Source: Cervus elaphus (lineage: Eukaryota; Chordata; Mammalia; Artiodactyla; Cervidae). From it: 64,000 nt of DNA. A program made the translations under genes and the position numbers. The DNA lies in the NCBI RefSeq assembly GCF_910594005.1, contig NC_057825.1, positions 48,577,037-48,641,036 on the forward strand. The letters are read 5' to 3'. Below are positions 35,953 through 47,230 of this stretch, in pieces (position 1 is the first letter of the stretch; each line of letters starts with the position of its first letter). Below the pieces are notes generated by a model that saw nothing but the letters and a program-made list of their open reading frames with translations, made no database searches and was not told the DNA's origin.

Positions 35953-36796
35953 AAATGAAGCACAAGCTGCAGTCAAGATTGCCAGGAGAAATATCAATAA
36001 CCTCAGATATGCAGATGACCCCACCCTTATGGCAGAAAGTGAAGAACTAAAGAGCCTCTTGATGAAAGTGAAAGAGGAGAGTGAAAAAGTTGGCTTAAAG
36101 CTCAACATTCAGAAAACTAAGATCATGACATCCAGTCCCATCACTTAATGGCAAATAGATGGGGAAAGAGTGGAAATAGTGGCTTACTTCATTTTGGGGG
36201 GCTCCAAAATCACTGCAGATGGTGATTGGAGTCATGAAATTACAAGATGCTTACTCCTTGGAAGGAAAGTTATCACCAACCTAGGTGGCATATTAAAAAG
36301 CAGAGACATTATTTTGTCAACAAAGATCTGTCTAGTCAAGGCTATGGTTTTTCCAGTAGTCAGGTATGGATGTGAGAGTTGGACTATAAAGAAAGCTGAG
36401 CACTGAAGAATTGATGCTTTTGAACTATGGTGTTGGAGAAGACTCTTGAGAGTCCCTTGGACTGCAAGGAGATCCAACCAGTCCATCCTAAAAGAGATCA
36501 GTCCTGGGTGTTCATTGGAAGGACTGATGCTGAAGCTGAAACTCCAATAATTTTGCCACCTGATGTGAAAAGCTGACTCATTAGAAAAAAAAAAAAAAAA
36601 CCTGATTGTGGGAAAGATTGAAGGCAGGAAGAGAAGGGCACAACAGAGGATGAGATGGTTGGATTGCATCACCAACTCAATGGACATGAGTTTGAGCAAG
36701 ATCCAGGGGATGGTGAAGGACAGGGAAGTCTGGCATGTTGCAATCCATGGATTCACAAAGAGTCAGATGCAACTGAGCAACTGAACAACAACAACA
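35953..36796 (+). mobile_element. BovB LINE 3' part with target duplication, in ERV gag/pol
   Basis: Starts just upstream of the BovB YADD motif and runs to a 3' end ending in AAC repeats. Flanks AAGCACTGTA (35943-35952) and AAGCACTTTA (36797-36806) form a 9/10 duplication. Confidence 0.9.
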
Positions 36797-37590
36797 AAGC
36801 ACTTTAGGTACCTTCAGACCTCTAAATGGTCTTTGGTCTTTCAAATGCTATCTTCTTAATTCAAAATGATAGGGATCCAAAACACTAGAGATCTTCCCAA
36901 TTCTCTTCTAATTGGCTTGGAGAAACTTTTCTTCAGATTGGAGTTGGATTTCTTCCAATTATAACTAATACAGGATCTACCTCCTTGATTCTCAAGACAC
37001 TGCTATAAAGCATACCCAGTCTCAGGGTACTAAAACATTCAGTTAATGGAGATCAATATTGACCCTCAAAAGATTTTTGTCTCTCAAGTGCTCAGGGCTG
37101 GTACACTGGGATGACCCAGAGGGATGGGATGGGGAGGGAGATGGGAGGGGGTTCAGGATGGGGAACACATGTAAATCCATGGCTGATTCATGTCAATGTA
37201 TGGCAAAAATCACTACAGTATTGTAAAGTAATGAGCCTCCAACTAATAAAAATAAATGAAAAAAAAAAAAGATTTTTGTCTCTGAATCTATACCATTTTG
37301 TTTTCTACCCTTTAAGATATACACATCTGCATCTCCTTAGTTTTCCTGCCATTACCTATTTATTATACCAAGTGTTCTTAGATAATTAACATGCCGAATC
37401 CTTCCCAGAAAGTACAAATAATTCTAGAATTTGACAATAGTCATCAAAGCAACCAATTAAATAAATAGACCCTTTGGCATCTCTTATTTGCTCTATTTCT
37501 GACAGTACTAGAGCTGATTCTGGAAAGACTGATTATCTGTCCCTATTGAATCAACTATCACTCTTTCCTTTTGCCTTTCAGGTATGAAAT
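36797..37590 (+). pseudogene. ERV internal sequence (protease / early pol position), interrupted by L1
   Basis: Unique-looking sequence between the gag-like and RT-like segments, split by a small L1 (37085-37266). I cannot read a protease active site. It is assigned to the provirus by position only. Confidence 0.35.
37085..37266 (+). mobile_element. L1 3' UTR, severely 5'-truncated, 17-bp target duplication
   Basis: Final about 180 bp of the bovine L1 3' UTR with poly(A). AAAAGATTTTTGTCTCT is exact at 37068-37084 and 37267-37283. Confidence 0.92.
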
Positions 37591-38232
37591 TTTTTAGTTT
37601 TAATTGGAGAATAATTACTTTATACTGTTGTGTTGGTTTCTGCTATACAGCACTGTAAATGAGCCGTAAGTATACATTTGTTCCTTCCTTCTTGAATCTC
37701 CCTTCCACTCCCCACCCCATCCCATCCCTCTAGGTTGTCACAGAGTAACAGGTTACACTTTCTATCTTGTACAGCAACTAACCGTTAGCTATCTATTTCA
37801 CATATGGTAATGTGTATGTTTCAGTGCTACTCTATCAATTTGTCCACCCTCTTCCTCTCCTGTTATGTCCAAAACTCTATACTGTATGTCTTCATCTATA
37901 TTTCTGCCCTGAAAATACATTCATCAGTAACATTTTTCCAGATTCCATATATACATGTTAATATACAATATTTGTTTTTTTTTTCTTTCTGAGTTACTAT
38001 ACCCTGTATAACAGACTCTAGGTTCATCCATCTCACTAGAAATAACTCAAATGCATTCTTTTTTATGGCTAATATTTCATTGTATATATGTACAGCAACT
38101 TCTTTTCCATTCATCTGTTGTTAAACATTTAAGTTGTTTTGCTGTCCTAGCTATTGTAAATAGTTCTGTAATGAACACTAGTGTACATGTGTCTTTTTCA
38201 ATTGTGATTTTCTCCAGGTATATGCCCAGTAT
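37591..38232 (-). mobile_element. L1 3' end, 5'-truncated, in ERV pol
   Basis: Reverse complement of L1 3' UTR and ORF2 end, from a T-run to TATATGCCCAGTA; ERV sequence lies on both sides. Confidence 0.85.
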
Positions 38233-38362
38233 CACCACCACAGATTTTATGGGAAAAATCTCCAACTGATGTTGGCAAATTCAGAAGGCATCTCCCATCA
38301 AAATTTATGTAGATGCCTCAAAACTTATTTCCAAAATTAAACAATATCCTATAAGCAAAGAG

Positions 38363-38588
38363 GGCTTCCCAGGTGGCTCAGTGGTAAAGAATCTGCTTGC
38401 CAATGAAAGGAGACACAGGAGATGGGAGTTGGATCCCTTGGTCAGGAAGACCTCTGGAGGAGGATATGGCAACCCACTCCAGCATTCTTGCTAGGAAAAT
38501 CTTATGGACAGAGGAGCCTAGCAGGCTACAATCCACAGGGTCGCAAAGAATCAGACATGACTAAGTGACTGAAAACACACACACACAC
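38363..38588 (+). mobile_element. Bov-tA SINE in ERV reverse transcriptase
   Basis: Complete SINE ending in a CA-rich tail. Flanks AAGCAAAGAG (38353-38362) and AAGTAAAGAA (38589-38598) are a decayed duplication, and the RT reading resumes at the second copy. Confidence 0.92.
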
Positions 38589-38887
38589 AAGTAAAGAAAC
38601 CCTGCAAGGCAAAAATCTCACACTCAAAAATTACAAAGCTCAAGATCTCATTACCCCTTTTACTTGCCCTTATAGCACTCCCATTTACCAGTGAGAAAAC
38701 TTAGTGTCTGAGGATAGGTGTTTGTCCAGAATCTTGAAACAATGAATGACATGGTTTTCCCTTGATAAACTATTGTTCCTAACCCTCATACTTTACCAAC
38801 ATCCATTCCCACCAGAAATAAAATCTCAACTACAGTGGTTTTAGGAAGTAAAAATTTTAATTATTTCTATTGATAAAGCTAGCCAAC

Positions 38888-39229
38888 GCCTTTTTAAAAG
38901 AATTTTATTCATTGATTTTATTATTTATTTTTGGCCATGCTGGGTCTTCACTGCTGCATGGACTACTCTCTAATTGTGGTACATGGACTCAGCACTGTGC
39001 TGACTCTACAGTGCATGGGCTTCAGGAGTGGATAGCACCTGGGTTCAGTAGTTTTGGCTCACAGGCTCTCGAGCACAGGTTCAACAGCTGAGGCTCATGG
39101 ACTTAGTTGCTTTGCTGAATGTGGGATCTTCCCAGATCAGGGATTGTACTTGTGTCTCCTGTATTGGTAAGGAGGGTTTTTTTTTTGTTTTTGTTTTTGT
39201 TTTTTAACCACAGAACCCGCAGATAAGCC
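38888..39229 (-). mobile_element. CHR-2-type SINE with 9-bp target duplication
   Basis: Reverse complement of the longer CHR SINE (TTTTTGGCCATGCTGGGTC ... GGGATCTTCCCAGATCAGGG) with a T-rich tail at the left. CTAGCCAAC is exact at 38879-38887 and 39230-39238. Confidence 0.88.
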
Positions 39230-39604
39230 CTAGCCAACCAACTTTTACCTGTATTTGGGGGGGGGTGGGGGGCGGGGGCGGCGGGAATAATTCACCAGGA
39301 CAGTAATGCCTTCAGTTTAACTGAGTCCTTATTTCTAGCCAATTCTAGAGGCTGATCTGGATGATAAAATATTTCCTAGAGGATCTACATTGTTTCAGTA
39401 GGTGAATGATTTGCTTTTTAAATCTCCTTCTCTAGCCTCGCTACAAGAAGACAGAATTTATTTGCTAAAGATTTCAGCCTTAAAGGGCCTGGAGTAACCA
39501 AAGAAAAGTTGCAGTTTGCCCAAACCCAGGTTTTTATTTAGGGCATCTGGTATCAAAGCAAGGGTTATGCTTAGATCCAGATAGGAATTTATGGTGTCCT
39601 AATG

Positions 39605-39874
39605 CAGGAGGGACTGATACTGAAGCTGAAACTCCAATACTCTGGCCACCTCATGCAAAGAGTTGACTTGTTGGAAAAGACCCTGATGCTGGGAGGGGTT
39701 GGGGGCAGGAGGAGAAGGGGACGACAGAGGATGAGATGGCGGGATGACATCACCGACTCGATGGACATGAGTCTGAGTTAACTCCGGGAGTTGGTGATGG
39801 ACAGGGAGGCCTGGAGTGCTATGATTCATGGGGTCACAAAGAGTCAGACACGACTGACCAACTGAACTGAATTG
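39605..39874 (+). mobile_element. BovB LINE 3' end
   Basis: Last about 270 bp of BovB, ending ACTGAACTGAATTGA, inserted into ERV RT sequence and directly abutting the next BovB. Confidence 0.88.
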
Positions 39875-39888
39875 AATGCAAGAAGACA

Positions 39889-42595
39889 TTTTAGGAATCA
39901 GTGAACCAAAATGGACTGGAATGGGTGAATTTAACTCAGATGACCATTATATCTACTACTGTGGGCAAGAATCCCTTAGAAGAAATGGAGTAGCCCTCAT
40001 AGTCAGCAAGAGTCTGAAATGCAGTATTTGGATTCAATCTCAAAAACAACAGAATAATGTCTGTTCATTTCCAAGGCAAACCATTCAATATCACAGTAAT
40101 CCAAGTCTATGCCAAAACAAGGAATGCTGAAGAAGCTGAAGTTGAACTGTTCTATGAAGACCTACAAGATCTTAGAGGACCAACACACACACAAAAAAGA
40201 TGTACTTTTCATTATGGGGACTAGAATGCAAAAGTAGGAAGTCAGGAGACACCTAAAGTAATAGACAAGTTTGGCCTTGGAGCACAAAATAAAGCAGGGC
40301 AAAGGCTAACAGAGTTTTGACAAGAGAATGCACTGGTCATAGCAAACACCCTCTTCCACCAACACAAGAGACAACTCTACAGATGGATATCACCAGATGG
40401 TCAATACCGAAATTAGATTGATTATATTCTTTGCAGCAGAAGATGAAGAAACTCTATGCAGTCAGTGAAAACAAGACTGGGAGCTGACTGTGGCTCAGAT
40501 CATGAACTCCTTATTGCAAAATTCAGACTTAAATTGAAGAAAGTGGGGAGAACTACTAGACCACTCAGGTATGATCTAAATCAAATTCTTTACGATTATA
40601 CAGTAGAAGTGACAAACAGATTCAAGGGATTAGGCCTGAAAGACAGAGTACCTGAAGAACTAGAGATGGAGGTTTGTGACATTGTACAGGAGGCAGTGAT
40701 CAAGACCATCCCCAAGAAAAGAAATGCAAAAAGGCAAAATGGTTGACTGAGGAGGCCTTACAAATAGCTGAGAAAAGAAGAGAAGCTAAAGGCAAAGGAG
40801 AAAAGAGAAGATACAACCATCTGAGCGCAGAGCTCCAAAGAATAGCAAGGAGAGATAAGAAATCCTTCCTCAGTGATCAATGCAAAGAAATAGAGGAAAA
40901 CAATAGAATGGGAAAGACTAGAGATCTCTTCAAGAAAAGTACAGATACCAAGGGAACATTTCATGCAAAGATTGGCACAATAAAGGACAGAACTAGTATG
41001 GACCTAACAGAAGCAGAAGATATTAAGAAGAGGTGGCAAGAATACACAGAAGAACTGTACAAAAAAGATTTTCAAGACCCAGATAATCATGATGGTGTAC
41101 CACTCACCTTGATCCAGACATCCTGGAATGCAAAGTCAAGTGGACCTTAGGAAGCATCACTATGAACAAAGCTAGTGGAGGTGATGGAACTCCAGTTCAG
41201 CTGTTTCAAATCCTGAACGATGATGCTGTGAAAGTGCTGCACTCAATATGCCAGCAAATTTGGAAAACTCAGTAGTGGTCACAGGACTGGAAAATGTCAG
41301 TTTTCATTCCGATCCCAAAGAAATACAATGCCAAAGGATGCTCAAACTACCACACAATTGCACTCATCTCACATGCTAGCAAAGTAAGGCTCAAAATTTT
41401 TCAAGCCAGGCTTAAACAGTGCATGAACCATGAACTCCCAGATGTTCAAGCTGAATTTAGAAAAAGTAAGGAACCAGAGATCAAATTGCCAACATCTGTT
41501 GGATGATCAAAAAAGCAAGAGAGTTCCAGAAAAACATCTACTTCTGCTTTATTGACTACGCCCAAGCCTTTGACTGTGTGGATCACAACAAACTGTGGAA
41601 AATTCTTCAAGAGATGGGAATACCTTACCTGTCTTCTGAGAAATCTGTATGCAGCTCAAAAAGCAACAGTTAGAACTGGACATGGAACAACAGACTGGTT
41701 CCAAATAGGAAAAGGAGTATGTCAAGGCTGTCTATTGTCACCCTGCTTATATAACTTATATGCAGAGTACATTATGCAAAATGCCAGGCTGGATGAAGCA
41801 CAAGCTGGACGGAGAAAGCCATGAGAAATATCAATAACCTCAGATATGCAGATGACACCACTTTTATGGCAGAAATGAAGAACTAAAGAGCCTCTTGATG
41901 AAAGTGATTGAGGAGAGTTAAAAGTTGGTTTAAAACTCAACATTCAGAAAACTAGGATCAAGGCATTCAGTCCCATCACTTCATGGTAAAAAATAAGAAA
42001 CTATTTTTCTGGGCTCCAAAATCACTGCAGATGGTGGCTGCAGCCATGAAATTAAAAGATCCTGGCTCCTTGGAAGCAAAGTTATGACCAACCTAGATAG
42101 CATATTAAAAAGGAGAGACATTACTTTGCCAACAAAGGTCCATCTAGTCAAAGCTATGGTTTTTCCAGTAGTCATGTATGGATGTGAGAGTTGGACTATA
42201 AAGAAAGCTGAGCACTGAAGTATTGGTAGTTTTGAACTGTGGTGTTGGAGAAGACTCTTGAGAGTCCCTTGGACTGCAAGGAGATCAAACCAGTATATCC
42301 TAAAGGAAATCAACCCTGAATGTTCATTGGAAGGACTAATGCTGAAGCTGAAACTCCAATACTTTGGCCACCTGATGTTAAGTACTGACTCATTTGAAAA
42401 GACCCTGATTTGGGGAAAGATTGAAGGTGGGAGGAGAAGGGGATGACAGAGGATGAGATGGTTGGATGGCATAACCAACTCGGTGAACGTGAGTTTGAGT
42501 AACCTCCAGGAGTTGGTGATGGACAGGGGAGCCTGGGGTGCTGGAGTCTATGTGGTCACAAAGAGCTGGACACGACTGAGTGACTGACCTGACTC
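39889..42595 (+). mobile_element. BovB LINE, 2.7 kb, inserted into another BovB
   Basis: Runs from the endonuclease domain to the 3' end. AATGCAAGAAGACA is exact at 39875-39888 and 42596-42609 and defines a 14-bp target duplication; the host BovB resumes at the second copy. Coding sequence is broken into many frames (e.g. 40456-40746, 40743-41150, 41552-41824). Confidence 0.9.
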
Positions 42596-44040
42596 AATGC
42601 AAGAAGACAAAGTGGTTGACTGAGCTGTGTGCTGTGCTCAGGCGCTCAGGTGTGTCTGACTCTTTGGAACCCCATGGACTGCTATCCACCAGGCTCCTCT
42701 GTCCATAGGGACTTTCCAGGCATGTATACTAGAGTAGGTTGCCATGCCCGCCCCCAAGCAATCTTCCCAATTAGGATTCGAACCCAGTTCTCCTGCATTG
42801 CAGGCAGATTTTTTACCATCTGAGCCACTAGGGTTGACTGAGGAGGTCTTTACAAATAGCTGAGAAAGGAAGAGAAGAGAAAGGCAAAGGAGAAAGGGAA
42901 AGATATACTCAACTGAACGAAGAGTTCCAGAGAATTACAAGAAGAAATAAAATAGCTTTAAGTAAACAATACAAAGAAATAGAGGAAAACAATAGAATGG
43001 GAAAGACTAGAGATCTTTTCAAGAAAATTGGAGATACCAAGGGAACATTTCTTGCAAATGTGGGCACAATAAACAACAGAAACAGCAAGGAACTAAAAGA
43101 AGCAGAAGAGATTAAGAAGAGGTGGCAAGAACACCCAGAAGAACAATACAAAAAAGGTTTTAATGACCCAGATAACCATGATGATGTGGTCACCCACCTA
43201 GAGCCAGACAACCTGGAGTGTGAAGTCAAGTGGGCCTTAGGAAGCATTACTACAAACAAAGATAGTGGAGGTGATGGAATTCCAGCTGAGCTATTTTAAA
43301 TCCTAAAAGAAGGTACTGTTAAAGTTCTGCACTCAATATGGTCAGCAAATTTAGAAAATAGCAGTGGCTGTAAGACTGGAAAAGGTCAGTTTTCATTCTA
43401 ATTCCAAAGAAGAGCAATGTCAAATAATGTTCAAAGTATCATACAATTGCACTCATTTCACATGCTAGCAAGATAATGCTCAAAATCCTTCAAGTTAAGC
43501 TTCAACAGTAGGTGAACCAAGAACTTTCAGATATACCAGCCGGATTCAGAAAAGGCAGAGGAACCAAACTGCCAATATCTTTTGGATCATAGAAAAAGCA
43601 AGAGAATTCCAGAAAAGCATCTATTTATACTTCATTGAACACAGTCTTTACTGTATGAATCACAAGAAACTGAAAAATTCTTAAAGAAATGGGAATACCA
43701 GACTACCTTATCCATCTCCTGAGAAACTTATATGAAGGACAAGAAGAAACTGTTAGAACCTTACATGAAACAATGGACTGGTTCAAAACTGAGAAAAGAG
43801 TGTATCAAGGCTGTATGTTATCACCCATCTTATTTAACCGATATGCAGAGTATATCATGCAAAATGCCAGGTTGGATGAATCACTAACTAGACTCAAGAT
43901 TTCTGGGAGAAATACCAACAACCTCAGATATGCAGATGATATCACTTGAACAGCAGAAAGCAAAGAGGAGCTAAAGAGCCTTTTGATGAAGGTAAAAGAA
44001 GACAGTGAAAAAGCTGGCTTAAAACTCAACATTCAAAAAA
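42596..44040 (+). mobile_element. BovB LINE, middle part, hosting a BovB and a SINE
   Basis: BovB from the linker region to just past the RT YADD (reads YADDIT, near 43936), truncated at the 3' side where ERV RNase H begins. Its first 14 bp are the duplicated target (39875-39888 and 42596-42609). A Bov-tA lies at 42625-42831. Confidence 0.88.
42625..42831 (-). mobile_element. Bov-tA SINE with 11-bp target duplication, in BovB
   Basis: GGTTGACTGAG is exact at 42614-42624 and 42832-42842. Confidence 0.92.
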
Positions 44041-44278
44041 CCTTCACACTTCTCCTCTTCTCCCCTTTGTCACTGACAAAGTGTCTCATGGCCACTTCAC
44101 ACTGATGCACCATCTCCTGACTCCTCACAGTAACCTGCAGGAATTTCCCCTGCGTAACACTGACTTCTTATGGTTAACTTGTGGTTCTTATTTGAAAAGG
44201 GACTGTGGCAAATCCGCTGAGTATGCTATTGCAGCTCCTTTTGTTTTCGAGGCAACACCTTTACCTATGGCTACTTAA
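44041..44278 (+). pseudogene. ERV pol remnant: RT connection and start of RNase H
   Basis: One frame reads through most of this segment and shows the RNase H opening pattern W-L-T-C-G-S-Y near 44178-44200, where the family has an aspartate in place of the cysteine. It starts where a BovB copy ends and breaks off at 44278, where about 950 bp of other sequence intervenes before RNase H resumes. Confidence 0.6.
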
Positions 44279-44999
44279 GCACAATGTGGTCAGCTTTATT
44301 GTTATTGCTTTGTGTTAATAAATATAAGGTCCAATAATGCACTTTAAAATACTTGTGCCATTTAGGTAATTTGACAGAGTTGAAGAAACTAATTGCAATA
44401 TTTTGATGGAGACGGTAGAATAACAGTGTTAGCAAATATATGTCACCTCTTTAAATCTAGCAAGTGAGCAGGCAAGAGGGTGGAATCAGAAGCTGAAAAT
44501 TTAAAGCAGGTAAAACATACCTGAAAAATATATAGCCAAGTTTCCAAAACATATAGTAATTCTAGAAATTGGTATTAGGAGCTTGAACCTAGCAAGCAAT
44601 TAATACATGCTACCTAAAATCTTTATTGGAATGTTTGTCTAAAATATTAAATTTGCTTCCACTGCAAGTTTTAGCTGCATTTTTATTTTTCATGAAATCT
44701 ATAAAAGAAATTCCAACGACTAGTACTATACTAAATCAAAACTACCATCAATAGCCAGTTTGAGCATATTTTGTTTTTTCAAATCATTGTATTTTAATTA
44801 TGACATCTTCCTCTTCCTCTGGAAAATAAGTTGCAAATCCCATTTTAATATGAACATCCATAATTATTGCTTTAAATTATTAAATAATTATATATTTGGT
44901 CTGAACAAAATCAGAGTTCCAAATCTGGGGAGTATTCAAGATTGTGAAATGCTACCTTTCCAATGCAAACCTTTAAAAGAGAAAGACGCTCCTTTGTAA
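44279..44999. other. Unassigned block splitting ERV RNase H
   Basis: About 720 bp of AT-rich sequence with no ORF or repeat I can name, between two parts of the same RNase H domain; presumably an old insertion. Confidence 0.5.
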
Positions 45000-45209
45000 C
45001 TCTGGTCTAGAGGTAGTACTTCTGCCTGAAGTGTGGGAGACCTGGATTCAACCCCTGGGCTGGGAAGATCCCCTGGAGGAGGCATGGCAACCCACTCCAG
45101 TATTCTTGCCTAGAACAGAGGACAGAGGAGTCTGGCAGGCTACAGTCCATGGGGTCTCAAAGAGTTGGACATGACTCAGCGACTTAAGCACAGCACAGCA
45201 CGTTTCAGA
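45000..45209 (+). mobile_element. Bov-tA SINE
   Basis: Head (CTCTGGTCTAGAGGTAGTAC) diverged, body clear, ending AGCACAGCACAGCAC. Confidence 0.88.
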
Positions 45210-45236
45210 ACAATAAGCTGAATTATACCCTCTTCC

Positions 45237-45397
45237 ATTGGCTTGTACTTTAGCCATTAACAAAACTGCTAGTACTTATACGGATAGTAGGCATGCTTTT
45301 GGAGTGGTTCATGATTTTGGAATGTTGTGCAAGCAATGTGACTTCCTTACTTCCAGCAGAAATAAAATTTAAAATGCCCCCTATGTTCATTAATTGG
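45237..45397 (+). pseudogene. ERV pol remnant: RNase H middle part
   Basis: Readable RNase H stretch containing the Y-T-D-S-R motif (about 45275-45292) with the catalytic aspartate kept, followed by a stop. It is cut by a Bov-tA SINE at 45398. Confidence 0.65.
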
Positions 45398-45615
45398 GAT
45401 TCCCAGATGGCACTAGTGGTAAAGAACCTGCCTATCAATGCAGGAAACATAAGAGATGAAGATTCAATCCCTGGGTTGGGAATCTTCCCTGGAGTAGGGC
45501 ACAGCAACCCACTCAAGTATTCTTGCCTGGAAAATCTCATGGAAAGAAGAGTCTATAAGGTCGCAGAGAGTTGGACATGACTGAAGCAACTTAGCATGCA
45601 TGCACACATGTGCAT
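45398..45615 (+). mobile_element. Bov-tA SINE between ERV RNase H pieces
   Basis: GGGATTCCCAGATGGCACTAG head to GAAGCAACTTAGCATGC; followed by a short CA/TG-rich stretch. Confidence 0.9.
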
Positions 45616-46163
45616 GAACTATTAAGTGTAATAATTTTACCTGCTGCTTTGTCTATTATTAAGATTCTGAGGAATTCTATATTTTATTCTCTGGAAGCTA
45701 AGGAAAATCACCTTACTCATATTTCCACAAGAAATGATTCCCTTAAAGGGGCTAACAGTAACCAAACCTCTGTAATGGTCCAAAAGGATAATTTTCCAAA
45801 TGACAACTCAGAAACACTAGCTAGATAGTCCAAAAATTACTTCAGGAAAGGAAAAACAAGATTGAAAATTCAACAGTTGCTGGTTTAAAAAAAAAAAATG
45901 GAGAACTCTGGTTTGGACCAAGTAACAACCCAATCCTACCAGAGACTCTAAAATCGCTACCACTCACCAAGGTACATGAATTAAACCATTGTTCTACTAA
46001 CAAAACCATAGCATTCATCAATCATTATTCATTGGAAACTTCACCAGGCCATAAAATACCTACCACACTTGTCCCTCTTGTGAGAAATACAAACCAGGGA
46101 AGCCCGTTCTCACTGGTCCTAGACACTTTAAACTGGCTAATGAACCATTCAAGATCGGAAAAA
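45616..46163 (+). pseudogene. ERV pol remnant: end of RNase H and integrase zinc-binding domain
   Basis: Continues the RNase H frame after the SINE (45616-45820, then a stop). It goes on into integrase-like sequence including a decayed HHCC zinc-binding region (about 45970-46110) and the start of the core domain. An L1 interrupts it at 46164. Confidence 0.6.
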
Positions 46164-47230
46164 TGGATTTTGAGCATCTTTTTATGTGCTTTTGGGCCAT
46201 CTATTGGTCTTCTTTGGAGAAGTATCTATTTAGATCTTCCACTCATTTCTTGATAGTGTTACTTGTTTTCTTTCTTTTCCTTTTTTTTTCTTTCCTTTTT
46301 GAGTTGCATGAGCTGTTTGTCTATTTTGGAGATCAATCCCTTATTAGTTATTTTGTTTGCAAATATTTTCCCCTTCTGAGTGTTGTCTTTTTGTTTTGTT
46401 TATGATTTCCTCTGCTGTGCAAAACCTTTTAAGTTTAATTAAATCCCATTTGTTTATCCTTGTTTTTATTTTCTTGCCCTAATCAAAAAAGATTTTACTG
46501 CAATTTATGTCATAGAATGATCTGCTTATATATTCCTCAAAGAGTTTCTGGCCTTACACTTAGGTCTGTAATCCATTTTGATTCTATTTTTGTGTGTAGT
46601 ATTCGGGACTGTTCTAACTTCACTCTTTTACATATACTTGTCCAATTTTCAAGCACCATTTTTTGAATAAAATGTCTGTTCTCCATTATATAGTCATAGC
46701 TCTTTTGTCATGTTAACATTAATAATTACTAGAGAAGTGGGAATCAAAGCTACAGTGAGGTTTCACCTCACACTGGTCCATCACCAAAAAAAATGACAAA
46801 CAATAAATGCTGAAGAGGGCAAGGAAAAAAGGGATTCCTTCTACACTGCTGGCTGGAATGCTAATTTGTACAGCCACTATGGAGAACTATATGAAAGTTC
46901 CTTAAAAAATAAAAATAGAACTACCATATGACCCAACAATCACATTCCTGAGCATATACTCAGAGAAAGCCATAATTTAAAAAGATATATGCACCACTCT
47001 GTTCATTGCAGCACAATTTACAATATCCAGGGCATGGAAGCAACCTAAATGTCCATCAACAGAGGAATTGATAAAGAAGATGTCAACAGAATAGTACTCA
47101 GTCAAGAAAAAAACAAAATAATGCCATTTGCAGCAACATGGATGGACCTAGAGATTGTCATACTGAGTGAAGATAGACATAAAGACAAATATCTTTTGAT
47201 ATTGTTTATATGCGGAAACTATAGAAAGGG
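46164..47230 (+). mobile_element. L1 with inverted 5' part (twin-primed)
   Basis: 46164-46715 is L1 ORF2 on the minus strand. From about 46720 to 47230 it is plus-strand L1 running through the ORF2 end (TACCATATGACCCAACAATC ... GATGGACCTAGAGATTGTCA) towards the 3' UTR. A BovB begins at 47231, so the L1 tail is missing. Confidence 0.8.

Larger units (their letters stand above)
38233..39604 (+). pseudogene. ERV pol remnant: reverse transcriptase, interrupted by two SINEs
   Basis: The N-terminal RT region is readable at 38320-38362. It resumes at 38589 after a Bov-tA SINE and continues to about 38860 with frameshifts. After a CHR-2 SINE the palm domain is partly readable at 39390-39600. The position of the catalytic YVDD (39399-39410) now reads stop-V-N-D, so the active site is dead. 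The thumb region is cut by BovB insertions at 39605. The family is class I ERV by overall motif pattern. Confidence 0.6.

Noticed and set aside
38215..38232. CAGGTAT shared by both edges of the L1 at 37591-38232
   Set aside because: The right-hand copy is native L1 sequence, so it is not a real target duplication.
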